64,000 bases of DNA from Balaenoptera acutorostrata (Eukaryota > Chordata > Mammalia > Artiodactyla > Balaenopteridae), in contig NC_080069.1 in the NCBI RefSeq assembly GCF_949987535.1, forward strand, positions 41,529,269 through 41,593,268, written 5' to 3'. A program made the position numbers and the translations under genes. How positions within the stretch are numbered: the stretch's first letter is position 1; each line of letters starts with the position of its first letter. Under the pieces are notes generated by a model. That model did no database searches, was not told the origin of the DNA, and saw only the letters and a program-made list of their open reading frames with translations. This document shows, piece by piece, positions 46,996 through 57,910 of this stretch.

Positions 46996-47365
46996 ATTTT
47001 ATTTTATTTTTTAAACATCTTTATTGCAGTATAATTGCTGTACAACGGTGTGTTAATTTCTGCTTTATAACAAAGTGAATCAGCTATACATATACATATA
47101 TCCCCATATCTCCTCCCTCTTGCGTCTCCCTCCCACCATCCCTATCCCACCCCTCTAGGTGGTCACAAAGCACCGAGCTGATCTCCCTGTGCTATGTGGC
47201 TGCTTCCCACTAGCTATCTATTTTACATTTGGTAGTATATATTAGTCCATGCCACTCTCTCACTTCGTCCCAGCTTACCCTTCCCCCTCCCCGTGTCCTC
47301 AAGTCCATTCTCTACATCTGCATCTTTATTCCTATCCTGCCCCTATGTTCTTCAGAACCATTTTT
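46996..47365 (-). mobile_element. 5'-truncated L1 3' end with TSD
   Basis: Reverse-oriented L1 3' terminus (AAACATCTTTATTGCAGTAT) flanked by TGAAAGCCCTTTTTT at 46981-46995 and 47366-47380. Confidence 0.95.
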
Positions 47366-47380
47366 TGAAAGCCCTTTTTT

Positions 47381-48436
47381 AAATACAGTTATGAGTCCAG
47401 TTATGAATGTTTCCTAATTTCAATAAAGATGGAAGTTTGCTTTCCAACTTTTTATTCTCCTTGTTATTTTCCATTGGTTTGCAAAAGGGGAGGGGGTCAG
47501 AAATGGCATTTCTCTCTCCAATCCAGAAGCTATAGTTATAAACAAATTCTCTGACCTTACAGAAGACTTAGGGTCTCAGCCAAAAATAGTTGGAGTCATG
47601 GAATATGGAAATTTTTCTTTGATTTTTCTTTCTACTGGTAAAATAGAACATCCAAGCAATTAGGTCTGAGTGAGAAGGTCTCTGTAACTACACAGATTAC
47701 TAACATGCATCATTTTGAAAATGCTCCCACCTAATTGCTTTCATGTTTCTGTGGTTTAGTTAGGCTGGTAGGCCATCGTGAAGAGCTTAAGATGTGCACC
47801 TGCCCAGTGAGGCTGACTTCCAATTACAGAACGATTCCAAAATTGGGCATGCTTATAAAGAAGGTATTGAAGGACACAGTGTGCCAGGAAGGATTAAACT
47901 ACTCTGAATGTACTGGAGCAGGGGAAGCGGAGGCGATCATTCACATTTTAAACAGGCAGGAGCACAGGACTAAAGAAATCCTTGGTACATGTGCACCATA
48001 TGAGGCTAATGAACCACATGGTCCTAAGAAAAGCTACCTTTTTACAGCCTGTTACTTAATAAAAGCAACTTTGTTTTAAGCTGAAGCAGGAAGAAAAGTG
48101 AACACACTTGTCCATTCTTTTTCTGGATCACAAGCTTATGATGATGAGTGTATTTTCCTTTTTATTACAAAGGCAATGTGATTGCCCCTGGATGTAGAGG
48201 GAGTTCTTTCTACTCTGGTCTTTAGTAGACTACTTGGCATTTCTATTTCAAGAGACTTTAGAAAGTAAATGATGGACCTGCACCAAGCCAGTTCCTCTAC
48301 TCACTATGCCTTTTGCAAAATAGGAAGACAGTGACTGATACAAGGGGTACAGCCTATAGCCATGGAATAGAGAAAAGCACTCAAATGACAATCTTGAAAT
48401 TTAGTCCTCTGGCGACTGAAAACCAACCACTTTATT
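47381..48436. other. Non-coding, nothing recognised
   Basis: A 114-codon ORF at 47735-48079 has no recognisable family, no CpG-rich promoter and no splice context, so I do not call it a gene. Confidence 0.4.
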
Positions 48437-48535
48437 TTTTCTTTCTTTCTTTCTTTTTTTTCTTTTCTTTCCTTTTTTTTTTTTTTTTTTTGGCCGCTCT
48501 GGAGTCCTAACCACTGGACCGCCAAGGAATTCCCC
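48437..48535 (-). mobile_element. Short SINE (antisense) with long T/C tail
   Basis: Reverse of the short SINE (GGCCGCTCTGGAGTCCTAAC up to GGAATTCCCC) preceded by a pyrimidine tract. Flanks AACCACTTTATT and AATCACTTTAGT form a diverged TSD. Confidence 0.82.
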
Positions 48536-48547
48536 AATCACTTTAGT

Positions 48548-49590
48548 ATGAGAAACCAAGATTAGGAAAAAAACTGATGTCTTACAAGTCATGTTTACAT
48601 GAAGAATCAGACCCGTATCTTCCATGTACTGGGCATGCTTCCAGTAACACTCATAAAATAAGAGGACTGTAGAATCCTAAGTCACTCAGAAATGCCTCAT
48701 CTCCTTCCACTCTCCCCCCAACCCACTTTAAGTCATGTAAAGCCACCAAATCTATAGATTACTATAGCTAAAAGGAGAATTAGGGCAATATTCCCTGATC
48801 TAATCTGAGTTCCTTCAACTGCAGAGTACCTACCTCATTTCATAATTGTTAACCCATATGTCTGTCTGACCCACTAGACAGACTACTAATTCCTATGTAT
48901 CTCCAGTACTAGTGCCTGACATCTAGCAGACATTCAGTAAATGTTTATTCAATGAATGAATGAATGAATATTGCAAAATGACTAACCTTCACATAAGCAA
49001 GAATAGTTAACTGGATCACTGTTAAAAACTTTTTAAAAATATCATCCAAAAACGCATACTCAGAATAAAAATTGCAAATGATATGCCAGTGTGTATAATG
49101 GAGAAATTGGAAATCTTCCTCCCACCTCAATCTCATTCCCCATAGTTAGCCACAGTGAACACTGGTATCACTGTTAATTTTTCTCAGTATATAATAAACT
49201 ATACAGTAATTATAACTATCAAACTGGAGTGAATGAATCTTCTTTCAAGCCCAATGCCAGAATTACTTTCACCTTCTATTTCTTGGCAACATCATGCACA
49301 TGATTTTGCTTGTCTTACAGCATTAACTGTCCTGAACAATGATTAGCAAATGAAGTTCAAGCAACTGGTCTTCCTGATAATCTCTGCAAGGCCAGTTGGC
49401 AATTCAGTAGTATTATCTACCTTGAAGCTAAATGGAATCATTAAAAGCACCTCAATACCCAAAATAAATAGGTGTACTTAAGTAACCAGATTCTTTCTGC
49501 TTGTATGAGCAATTGTTCTGCTATCATATTTGGAAAAGCTCTTATAGGAAATGGGAAACCACAAGCTGGTTGCCACTGCTGGCAGGTATG
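48548..49590. other. Non-coding with MIR/L2-like and L1-like scraps
   Basis: A GTAAATGTTTATTCAATGAA phrase with GAAT repeats near 48930-48970 (MIR/L2 style) and a weak L1-like scrap near 49110-49200. Nothing else is recognised. Confidence 0.45.
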
Positions 49591-49599
49591 AAATATGAT

Positions 49600-49830
49600 T
49601 CAGCAGCTAAGCGTCCATCTCTGGACCTGAACTGTCAGTGTTCAAATCCTGGCCCCAGCCACTAGCTCCATTACCTTAGATATTTATGTAACTGCTCTGT
49701 GCCTCAGTTTCCCCATCTGTAAAGTGCAAACAAACACATCTCCTCCCTCATATTTTTGTGAGAATTAAGTAAGTTAAATCATGTAAAGCACTTAGAAAAA
49801 TGCCTCACAGAGAAAGGCTATAAAAGACAC
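49600..49830 (+). repeat. MIR SINE remnant
   Basis: Contains TGTGCCTCAGTTTCCCCATC, TGTAAAGTG, GAGAATTAAGTAAG and AAAGCACTTAGAAAAATGCC, in MIR order. Confidence 0.85.
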
Positions 49831-50290
49831 TTTTTCTTCATTGAGGTATCATTTATATACAATAAATGTACGATTTTAAGTGTACATTTTGATGAGGTTT
49901 GACAAATACATACATCCATGTGACCATCTCCCCAATCAAGATGGAGCACACTTCCATCATTTCAGAAAGCTCCCCAGTACCCCTCCCCAGTCAATCTCAC
50001 CCCCACGCTCCCATACTCCCAGGCAAGCCTGATTGATTTTCTTTCCCCTAGAGATTAGTTCAAATAAACGATTCGGCTAGAACGTCATGTAAATGGATTC
50101 AGACAGCACATGCTTTTTTGTCTCTTGCTTTTCTCATTCAGCATAATGAATTTAAGTTTTATCCAGTAGGTCATTCTGTTTTTATTGCCGAGTATTATTC
50201 CATTGTATGACTACACCACCATTTATATATCACTTCTACTCTTGATTGACATTTAGGTTGTCTTTAGTTTTTGTAGAATATTTGCTTTTG
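49831..50290 (-). mobile_element. Old L1 segment (antisense)
   Basis: Reverse-strand L1 3' region (TTCATTGAGGTATCATTTAT, CATTCAGCATAATGAATTTA, CCGAGTATTATTCCATTGTA). Confidence 0.82.
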
Positions 50291-51690
50291 AGAGAGATTT
50301 CTATTTGCCACACACTCTTTAGGAGTTTCGGAATATCTTAAGCTTCAGAAATATAAATTGGAATGTGAAGAAGGCATCATTTACCACATGGGGGTTTGCT
50401 CCTTATCACCCTTCCTCTCCCTCATAATCTTGCTGAATCTTTTCACTATATGTTGTTCTTCACAGGGATTTTCAAGATGGTGGGCTTCAGGCCACAGACA
50501 GGAAGATCAGTGATGACTGAGCCTCAGTGAGGAATAACTGAGAGACTAGAGCACCATGAGGTCACTCTTGGTTGAATAGAATGTTGATTAGCCTGCTCCT
50601 ACATACCGCATGATGGCACTTTCACTGTACTGCATTCTGAGAAAAATCACGGGGCTTTTCCAAGTCTCCAGTAAAAGTAAATTACCTTAACATTAACTGT
50701 AGTACAAGAACATGAGTTAAAAATAGACAAGAAATGTAAAAAACATTTTGTAGTTTGCAAGTATTGTAGGAAAGCCCAACACATATTTGAGATGAGTTTT
50801 GATCATACCATGACAGATTTTGGCTCCAATAGCTTGCAAGGTACAGAAGCACCCATCAACTAAAAATTTTGTTACTTAGGAGCCATGATAAACTTAATCC
50901 CATTTGTGGGAAAGATTGGCCAGTTCTTAAAAGCACTTGTGCAAAACAAAGACTCAAATTCTCATTAGAATTCACCCATCAAAATTCAACGTGCCCTTTC
51001 TGAGATGGACATCTCAAACAGTTGAGAATTATTTGCTCTCTTTGACCATCCATTCATCAATGTCTGGCCATGTAAAACAGGTTATCCAGAAAGTGAGGGT
51101 TTCTGTGTATACTTAAACCAAAAAGAACCAAACAGAAGGAAACAATATGTTCTTGGGGACTCACGAGAGGTCCTCCTGTTGCAGTCTGACTTGAGTACTG
51201 TTTCCATAGCAACAGACTCCAGCGTTCTCAAACAAGGGTCAGGTGCTCACAGGAGGCTGCAGCTGGACACTGAAGAAAGTTTTTTTTCTCAAAAGTTACA
51301 GAAGTATTCAAAAAAAAATTCAATCAAAATTCCATCTAAAATTGGCAGGAGGGTAGTCTTCTAGATGACCTGAAAACAAAATTAATTTCTTAAATACTCG
51401 CTCCTCCCTCTTCCCATTAATACCAGGAAAATGTTTGGGGAGAATTTTATTCAGGTTACAGTTTTTTTACAAGTGCCTCTGGTCAGATAGGACAGACATC
51501 AATAGCGAGGAACAGGTCAGAGATCCAGAGAATTTCCCCAGCAGCTGGCCAGAGCCTGGGGGGTCCTGAGAGGACAAGGCAGAGATTTGGGGCCCCAGAG
51601 GTGGCTCCCTATGTTGGCCTCCTACAACTGTATAGGAAGAGGTGCTCAGAGGTGTTTTTGTCTCTACCCCTTCTCATAATACCTTTTACA
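50291..51690. other. Non-coding, with an RFX X-box-like site
   Basis: No repeat or gene recognised. An X-box-like motif is listed separately at 51200. Confidence 0.4.
51200..51213 (+). promoter_or_regulatory. RFX X-box-like motif
   Basis: GTTTCCATAGCAAC fits the RFX X-box consensus GTHNYYATRRNAAC at all positions. Sequence match only. Confidence 0.4.
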
Positions 51691-52130
51691 AGATGCTTTA
51701 TTGCAAAAGTAATCAGCCTTATTTTTGTAGAAAAATATTCAAAATCTGAAGAAGAAAATAAAAACATTATCCATATCCCATCACAAAATATAACAAGTGC
51801 TAATAATCTGTGGTATATAGTCATTCAATGTGTGTGTTTGCTTAAGACTTTCAAAATGAGATCACTATTGTGATTTACTTTGAGGCCAGCTTTTCCCTCT
51901 TAATATATCACAAACACTTTTGCATGTTGTTAAATATTCTCCTACATCATCATTTGTAAATGGCTGTTGTGCATCCCACTGTATCACTGTACCAGAATTT
52001 ACCCAATCTCTTATGCTTGGCTATTACAGATGTTTCCCATTTTTCATGATTATCAACACATCGACAATACATATTCTTGCAGTCAAATCTTTGCACAAAT
52101 TCATGATTAGTTCCTTGTAAGACATACAAA
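51691..52130 (-). mobile_element. Old L1 3' UTR remnant (antisense)
   Basis: Antisense L1-like text (TTTTGCATGTTGTTAAATAT, TGGCTGTTGTGCATCCCACT). Diverged, family uncertain. Confidence 0.65.
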
Positions 52131-52850
52131 AATGCTAGAGACACATAGAGATTTTATCTCCCAACATAATGTTTCTTATCTTATGCTAAGTCTCAGGGCA
52201 AAGCCAAATGATCAAACTTTGAATGGACAACATATTTACAGTATAAAGCCTGTCCACCTGCTAGATTCTGCTGGCAATCAAGAAGGTAAATGAAACATGA
52301 CAGCAAGCTTGGGCTTGTGTGGGATTTTATACACTAAACAGTGACATCAGCTTTGTAAAAACCCTGGGCAAATGACACACCAGGTTATCTTCATCTGATT
52401 AAAGATGAATTTTCTAGTTCCATACTTGAAACTGAAAGTGATTTCTCTATGTCTTGAGTGGGCTTTTGTACTGCCAACACAGATTAACTGGGTACGAATA
52501 AAACAAAAGTAAGTTTGAATGCCAACTCCCAACCCCACTTAGACCCAGTCCAGCAAGAAAAAAGTCCTAGTCCATGGAGAATCAAAAAGTATGGTTCCTG
52601 CCAGTTCCGCTGGTTATAGGGCAAGCTGACGGCAGGGGATGGGAGAGCACTGCATCGGTCCTTGGGCTTGGGTCTGTTCACCCAGTTAGGGGAGGGCCAG
52701 AAATTTCCAGCAAAAGCAGGATCTGGAATTGTGTGTCCTATCTCCTCAGGTTGCCCAGGAGAGCAGCCATGGGTTCTCTTTTGCAGGGAGACAGAGTAGA
52801 GTCAACTCCCTGTACCTACCGATGGTTCACAAATAGCCGCATACTATACA
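52131..52850. other. Non-coding, nothing recognised
   Basis: No element or exon that I can support. Confidence 0.4.
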
Positions 52851-54010
52851 CCTGTTCTGTACCTAGCTCTTTGTCACTTAATGATATATCCTAGGACTCC
52901 TTCTAAATCACTATATAAAAACTTCATTCGTTTGTACATATCATATGGATCTACTATGATTTATTTAGTAGTTTTCTATTTATGTTATATCCTACATTTT
53001 GCACCCCCAAAATGCTGCAGTAAATAGCCTCCACGTATGTCGCTTCACTTATGTGTGAGTATACTTGTAGGAGAAATTTCTAGAAGTGGAATTGTTGAAA
53101 CTTAGGTCATGTACATTTGTAATTTTCAAAGACATTGACAAATTACCTTCCATAAAGATTTGACTGATTGATATTCTCACCAGCCAATCACAGTGCAGTG
53201 CTTTAGTAAACTTAAGAATTTTTGCAAAATGCAAAGAAAATGGTATCTCAGTGTTTTTTAATGTATATTTCTCTTGCTTAATGAAGCTGAGAATCTTTCT
53301 GTATGTTTAGGAGCCATTTGCATTTCTTCTGTGAATACTTTATTCCTACCCTTTATTAGTTTCTCTATTGGGTAAGTTGTCTCTTCCTCAGACATTTGTA
53401 GGTGCTATTTATCTATGAGGGAGAATAAGTCTTTATCTGCAATAAGAACTGTAAATATTTTCCCCATATTGTCATTTGTATTTTTACTTTTTTATGGTGT
53501 TTTTTTGCCATGCATACATTTTTCCCCTCCATGTTTAAATGTATTGATTTCTTTAATTATGGCTTCTAGGTTTTGTGTCATAAAAAAATCCATCTTCATT
53601 TCAAAGTCAAAAAATAATTTCCTGGGAATTCCCTGGTAGTCCAGTGGTTAGGACTCAGCGCTTTCACTGCTGAGGGCCTGGGTTCAATCCCTGGTTGGAG
53701 AACTAAGATCCCACAAGCCACGCTGTGTGGTCAAAAAAAAAAAAAGTAATTTCCTTGTAAAATTTTTATGGTTTCACTTTGCATATTTAAATCTTCGATC
53801 CATTTGAATTTTGTCCTGGTAAGTGGTGTGATATATGGCTCTAACTTCACTTTTGCTAGATGGTTGTCTCAACTTCATTTACTGAATACTGTTAGTTTCT
53901 ATTTTTGCCATTTATTTAAGATATCACTTTTAACACATAATAACATTCCATGTATTGGGGTTTACATAGACTCCGTTCTATTCCCTTGATCTATCTCCAG
54001 TAAGGATCAA
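52851..54010 (-). mobile_element. Old L1 (antisense), split by a short SINE
   Basis: Reverse-strand L1 with the 3' UTR on the left and ORF2-derived text on the right (TTCGATCCATTTGAATTTTG near 53792). It was interrupted at 53624-53746 by a later SINE. No open frame. Confidence 0.75.
53624..53746 (+). mobile_element. Short SINE nested in L1
   Basis: Short tRNA-derived SINE (GGAATTCCCTGGTAGTCCAG to GTGTGGTC plus A-tail) with TSD TAATTTCCT at 53615-53623 and 53747-53755. Confidence 0.9.
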
Positions 54011-54038
54011 TTGTTTGATTTTGAAGGGGATCAAGGTA

Positions 54039-54583
54039 TGCTACCCTAAAAGATGCCACTTTTGTGTAAGAATTGTTTTGAGCTGCAAGCAATTAGCTCT
54101 CTGCCCTCCCCTTTTCTGTCTAAAAGCAAGGCATAAATTTCCATTTGTAAAAGTGTCTCCTCGTACACCAGGAAGATGATGACAACTCTTAATCACTGGA
54201 GACAACTCTTATCAATGGAGAAAACACCAACTTGAGTTTGCATAATAAATCTATAATTCTTCTCTTCCACTAGTTTCCCCTATATATTTACCTTCCCACA
54301 ATTTACTGCCCCGGGAACCACAATTTATTGCTAATTTACTTCTTACAACTTACTCCACTTCCTTTGTCTAGTAACTTCACAATTTATCACCCTTTGTTAA
54401 GATGGTATACATGCCCCCAGGTCTAACCACTTCTTTGGGTTTCTTCTTCTTCCTTTTGAAGCCCCCATATATATGCAAAGTAAATTTCTTCTTCTGTTAA
54501 CCTGTCTTTTATGTGTTTAATTCATGGCCCCCAGGCACAGAACCCAAGAGGGTAGAAGAAAGGATCCTTTCCTTCCCCTACCA
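54039..54583 (+). mobile_element. Probable solo LTR of an old endogenous retrovirus
   Basis: Non-coding, LTR-like. It starts TGCTACCCTAAAAGATGCCA and ends with AACCCAAGAGGGTAGAAGAA and a pyrimidine run, in the style of mammalian ERV1-class LTRs. No coding portion accompanies it. Family and exact ends are uncertain. Confidence 0.5.
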
Positions 54584-55150
54584 TCTCTAAAATGGAGGTT
54601 ATAATATCTACTCCAAAGAATTAGATTAGAGAATCAAATGAATGTGGGGTGTTTGACCCATAGAGGAATTCAATAAATTTCAGCAATGATGATGAAGAGA
54701 AGGAAAATATTGCCTACCTCACTCCTGTGCAAAGAAATGCAGATACCCAGAGGGTTCACAGATAATCCTGGTTCCCAGATTAGCCTTTTCATTATACTCT
54801 GAACTAAAGACTTCTCTACATGCAAAAAAGTGACATTAGCAATGATCTTGATAGTAATTTTAGTGAATTTCTCACTAACCCAGTTTGAAAGGGCATCTCT
54901 AGGACTGTTATTCTCCTGAAACTGGATGGCCAAGGCAAAAATGGCAGATAAGACCAGGTTCGAATTCTAGTTTATCCACTCATCTCTGAGAATCTGTTTC
55001 CTTATCATTAGAAGAGAGATAAGTATACCTCCTTCTCATTCTGACAAATGAGATAGTAAGATAAGAAAAGTGGCTAGCACTGTGTTTGTCATTTAGCATA
55101 TGTTCAATCCCATGGTGGCTATTTTTGTTTTATCATCATCATGTTCTTTG
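54584..55150 (+). repeat. One or two MIR remnants
   Basis: An MIR tail-like piece lies at 54585-54700 (TAAAATGGAGGTTATAATAT). A second MIR-like piece lies at about 54950-55140 (GTTTCCTTATCATTAG, GTGGCTAGCACTGTGTTTG). Confidence 0.6.
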
Positions 55151-55342
55151 TCATAATCATTAAAGATTATGGCTTTCGGTCAATGAGGACAAAAAAAAGG
55201 AGGGTAATAAACACCAGAATTGGAAGGAAAGAAAGGACATAATAATCAGAATATTTTTTAAAATTTTAAGTAGGATGGAGAATAGAGGGATATGTGTGAA
55301 TAATATGTGATTAAACTAGGTAAAATAAAATGTTAACAGTAG

Positions 55343-55631
55343 GGCTTCCGTGGTGGCGCAGTGGTTGAGAATCTGCCTACCAATGCAGGGGACACGGGTT
55401 CGAGCCCTGGTCTGGGAAGATCCCACATGCTGCGGAGCAGCTAGGCCCGTGAGCCACAATTACTGAGCCTGCGCGTCTGGAGCCTGTGTTCCACAACATG
55501 AGAGGCCGCGATAATGAGAGTCCCGCGCACCACGATGAAGAGTGGCCTCCGCTTGCCGCAACTAGAGAAAGCCCTTGCACAGAAACAAAGACCCAACATA
55601 GCCATAAATAAATAAATACAAAATTTTTTAA
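55343..55631 (+). mobile_element. Cetacean SINE (CHR type)
   Basis: Sense-oriented with TSD AAAATGTTAACAGTAG (55327-55342) and AAAATGTTAAAAGTAG (55632-55647). Confidence 0.95.
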
Positions 55632-55647
55632 AAAATGTTAAAAGTAG

Positions 55648-56580
55648 AATCTAAGTAGTGCAAAATCATTTCAAGTTTGCTGTATGTTTGAAAAAAAAAT
55701 TTATAGTAAAATGTTTGGAAAAATTCAAGGCTACCATCCCTCTCTCCTTCCCATCCTAATTTTACTGTAACCGCCCCCCCCAAACACTCAAAGGCAAGGA
55801 TGATTGATTTTCCCTTTGTCTTGATATTTTACATAGAGTGAAGAGCTTGTAATTCACTTCCTGGCCTAAATTACAAGCTGTTGTTATGTATGTGATTCCC
55901 TCCCTTCCCCTATAATTCATACTTTTTATTTCCTGCCGGTTCAGCTGACAGCTCCAATTTGACAGCTGTCCAATTTTGACAGCTCCACATCAGCAACCAA
56001 TATCACTCACATCCCAGAATCCCCCCTCCCACCCTGTTGCTTTCAGTCCCCCAAGTCCCGGAGTCAAACAGTTTCTCACCAGGAAACTACAAAGAGGAAG
56101 AAGCTGGGACCTGGGATTGAAATGCTGTATATCCAGAGCATTTGAAACGCCAAAGTCAACTGCAGCTTTCTCCTGTTGCTATGGCACAGGTGACCCTGTA
56201 GAGTCACCAGCCTGGAAACTGACAGACATAGATCAGTGTGCACTGGTTGCCATGGTGAGGAAGAACCTAAGGATGCTTTCTCCATGCCCATTGGTGCCCG
56301 GCATGTCAGGTGTCCAGAGCTGCAAGAGAGTGCTAAAAGCCCTCATCAAATCATTAACTTTTAGGCAGGAATTCAATTGTGCTCAATTGGTCTGAGGGTC
56401 AAGCTTCACAAAAGAAATTGTCACAGGGAGGAGAAACGCTGGACCCTTCAGAAACCTGGAAAATAAAGTATTCAAAGCAAATTCTGTGGGTTTTTTTTAG
56501 TGACTTGTTCATGTTCTTTTTCAAAGGAAAGTTTAACTCCATTTAGAAATGTTTAACCTTGGGCAATTAACATCCTTTAG
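55648..56580. other. Unique non-coding stretch with motif cluster
   Basis: Not repeat-like. It contains a triple TGACAGCT cluster at 55946-55984 (listed separately) and a 139-codon ORF (55976-56395) without recognisable family. A gene is possible but not supported. Confidence 0.4.
55946..55984 (+). promoter_or_regulatory. Triple TGACAGCT cluster (MEIS/TGIF-like)
   Basis: TGACAGCT occurs at 55946-55953, 55960-55967 and 55977-55984, the last two each preceded by a CCAATTT-type string. The octamer matches MEIS/TGIF-type binding consensus. It may be only a short tandem duplication. Confidence 0.4.
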
Positions 56581-56712
56581 TCCAATATTTGTCAAAATGC
56601 TGTCCCCAAGGTAACAAATCAGAATCTCTGGGGTAGGGGCCCAGGTACCAGCAGTTTTAACGATGTCCCTAAGGTCCTAGGCACACTGAAGTTTTAAAAA
56701 TAGTGCCCTAGT
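56581..56712 (+). repeat. MER5-like hAT remnant
   Basis: CAAATCAGAATCTCTGGGGT, then CAGCAGTTTTAACGATG, in MER5A/B order but diverged. Confidence 0.6.
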
Positions 56713-56872
56713 GTACCTATATAACTTTAAAGTCTCATGACAAAAACAATTCCGGTCAGCAGCACCAAAACATTTCACCATTCTGGTTCCTTTTTGTCAT
56801 GTTCTTACATCACCATGGCTCCCTAAGAGCCGCACTCTTTGAAAGATATTTGTCTACCAAACAAATTGCATG

Positions 56873-57078
56873 TACAGTCAGCCCTCTGTATCCTGGGATT
56901 CCGCATCCACGGATTCAACCAATGCCAGTCGCAGCCTGTTGAATCCGCGGACCCGGAACCCACGGATACGCTGGCGACAGGACTAGTGACCTTCTACAAG
57001 GGACTTGCGCATCCGCAGATGTGGGTATCCGCTGGGGGTCCTGGAACCAATCTCCGCGGATACCAAGGGATAACTATA
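56873..57078. mobile_element. MER2-like Tigger-group DNA element
   Basis: Terminal inverted repeats TACAGTCAGCCCTCTGTATC and, at the right end, ACCAAGGGATAACTATA, with TA duplications. The interior is rich in GCGGAT-type units. About 206 bp, shorter than the full family as I recall it. Confidence 0.75.
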
Positions 57079-57499
57079 TTGAATAATGATTTTCCCCCTT
57101 TTAATCAAAGACGTATATAATCCCCTCAGCTCAGGTGAAATATATATAGCTCATTAGGCTTTCAGAGATTAAAAACAATAGCTCAAGTTCCCCAGTCCTA
57201 CCTTTGCCAACCCTTAGTGATCTGAGCATTCCAAATTGGGATTACAGAAACTGTTGAAGAACTCCACGGCGTCGAAGACCAGTTCTGAGATTGTGACTCA
57301 TGTTAAACAGAAGCAATAACAAGATCCATCCTCCTTCTAAGGAATGTAAACTTATTTATTCCTTCATTACTTATAACTACCCCGTCCCAGTATGGATAGA
57401 ATTTAAAGTAATTCACAAAGAGTCATAAAATAACGTAAATTAGCACAGCCTTCTACTTGTTTCCTAATAGCCCACCTCCCTTTCCTTTGCAGTATTAAT
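57079..57499. other. Non-coding, nothing recognised
   Basis: No element or exon that I can support. Confidence 0.4.
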
Positions 57500-57910
57500 A
57501 GTCCTCCTTTTTAGCTAAAACACATGGCTACCCACATTTCCCAGCTGTCCTTATAGCTAGGTGTACCCATATGACTAAAGTCTGGTCAATGGGATGTACA
57601 TGGAAGTTGTTTATGCAACTTCTAGGAAGTATCCTCAAAAGGGAGGATTGGTTGTGTCCCTTCCTGCTGACTGGCCACAGACATAATGGGGAGAGTAGCC
57701 ATCTTGGACCATGAGTTGGAAGCTGTGTGTTGAGAATGACAGAGCAACACATTAGAAGTCTGGGCTCCTGATGATGGTGGAGCTGCCATTCCAAACTTGG
57801 ACAACCTACCCAAACTTTTTCCTGAGAAAACTGAAGCTTCTTTCTTGTTTAAGTCACTGGTGTTTGGGGTTTTTCATTCCACACAGCCAAACCTAATCCT
57901 TACTACTAAC
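57500..57910. repeat. Old interspersed repeat, class uncertain
   Basis: The text (CACATTTCCCAGCTGTCCTT, GACTAAAGTCTGGTCAATGG, GCCATCTTGGACCATGAGTT, CTTGTTTAAGTCACTGGTGT) resembles a widespread mammalian repeat that I know by its phrases but cannot name with confidence. Confidence 0.5.

Noticed and set aside
47735..48079. 114-codon + strand ORF downstream of SLC28A3
   Set aside because: No recognisable domain, no splice or promoter context; length is compatible with chance.
55976..56395. 139-codon + strand ORF
   Set aside because: Longest non-repeat ORF in the intergenic part, but with no family resemblance or known conservation. Could be revisited with cross-species alignment.
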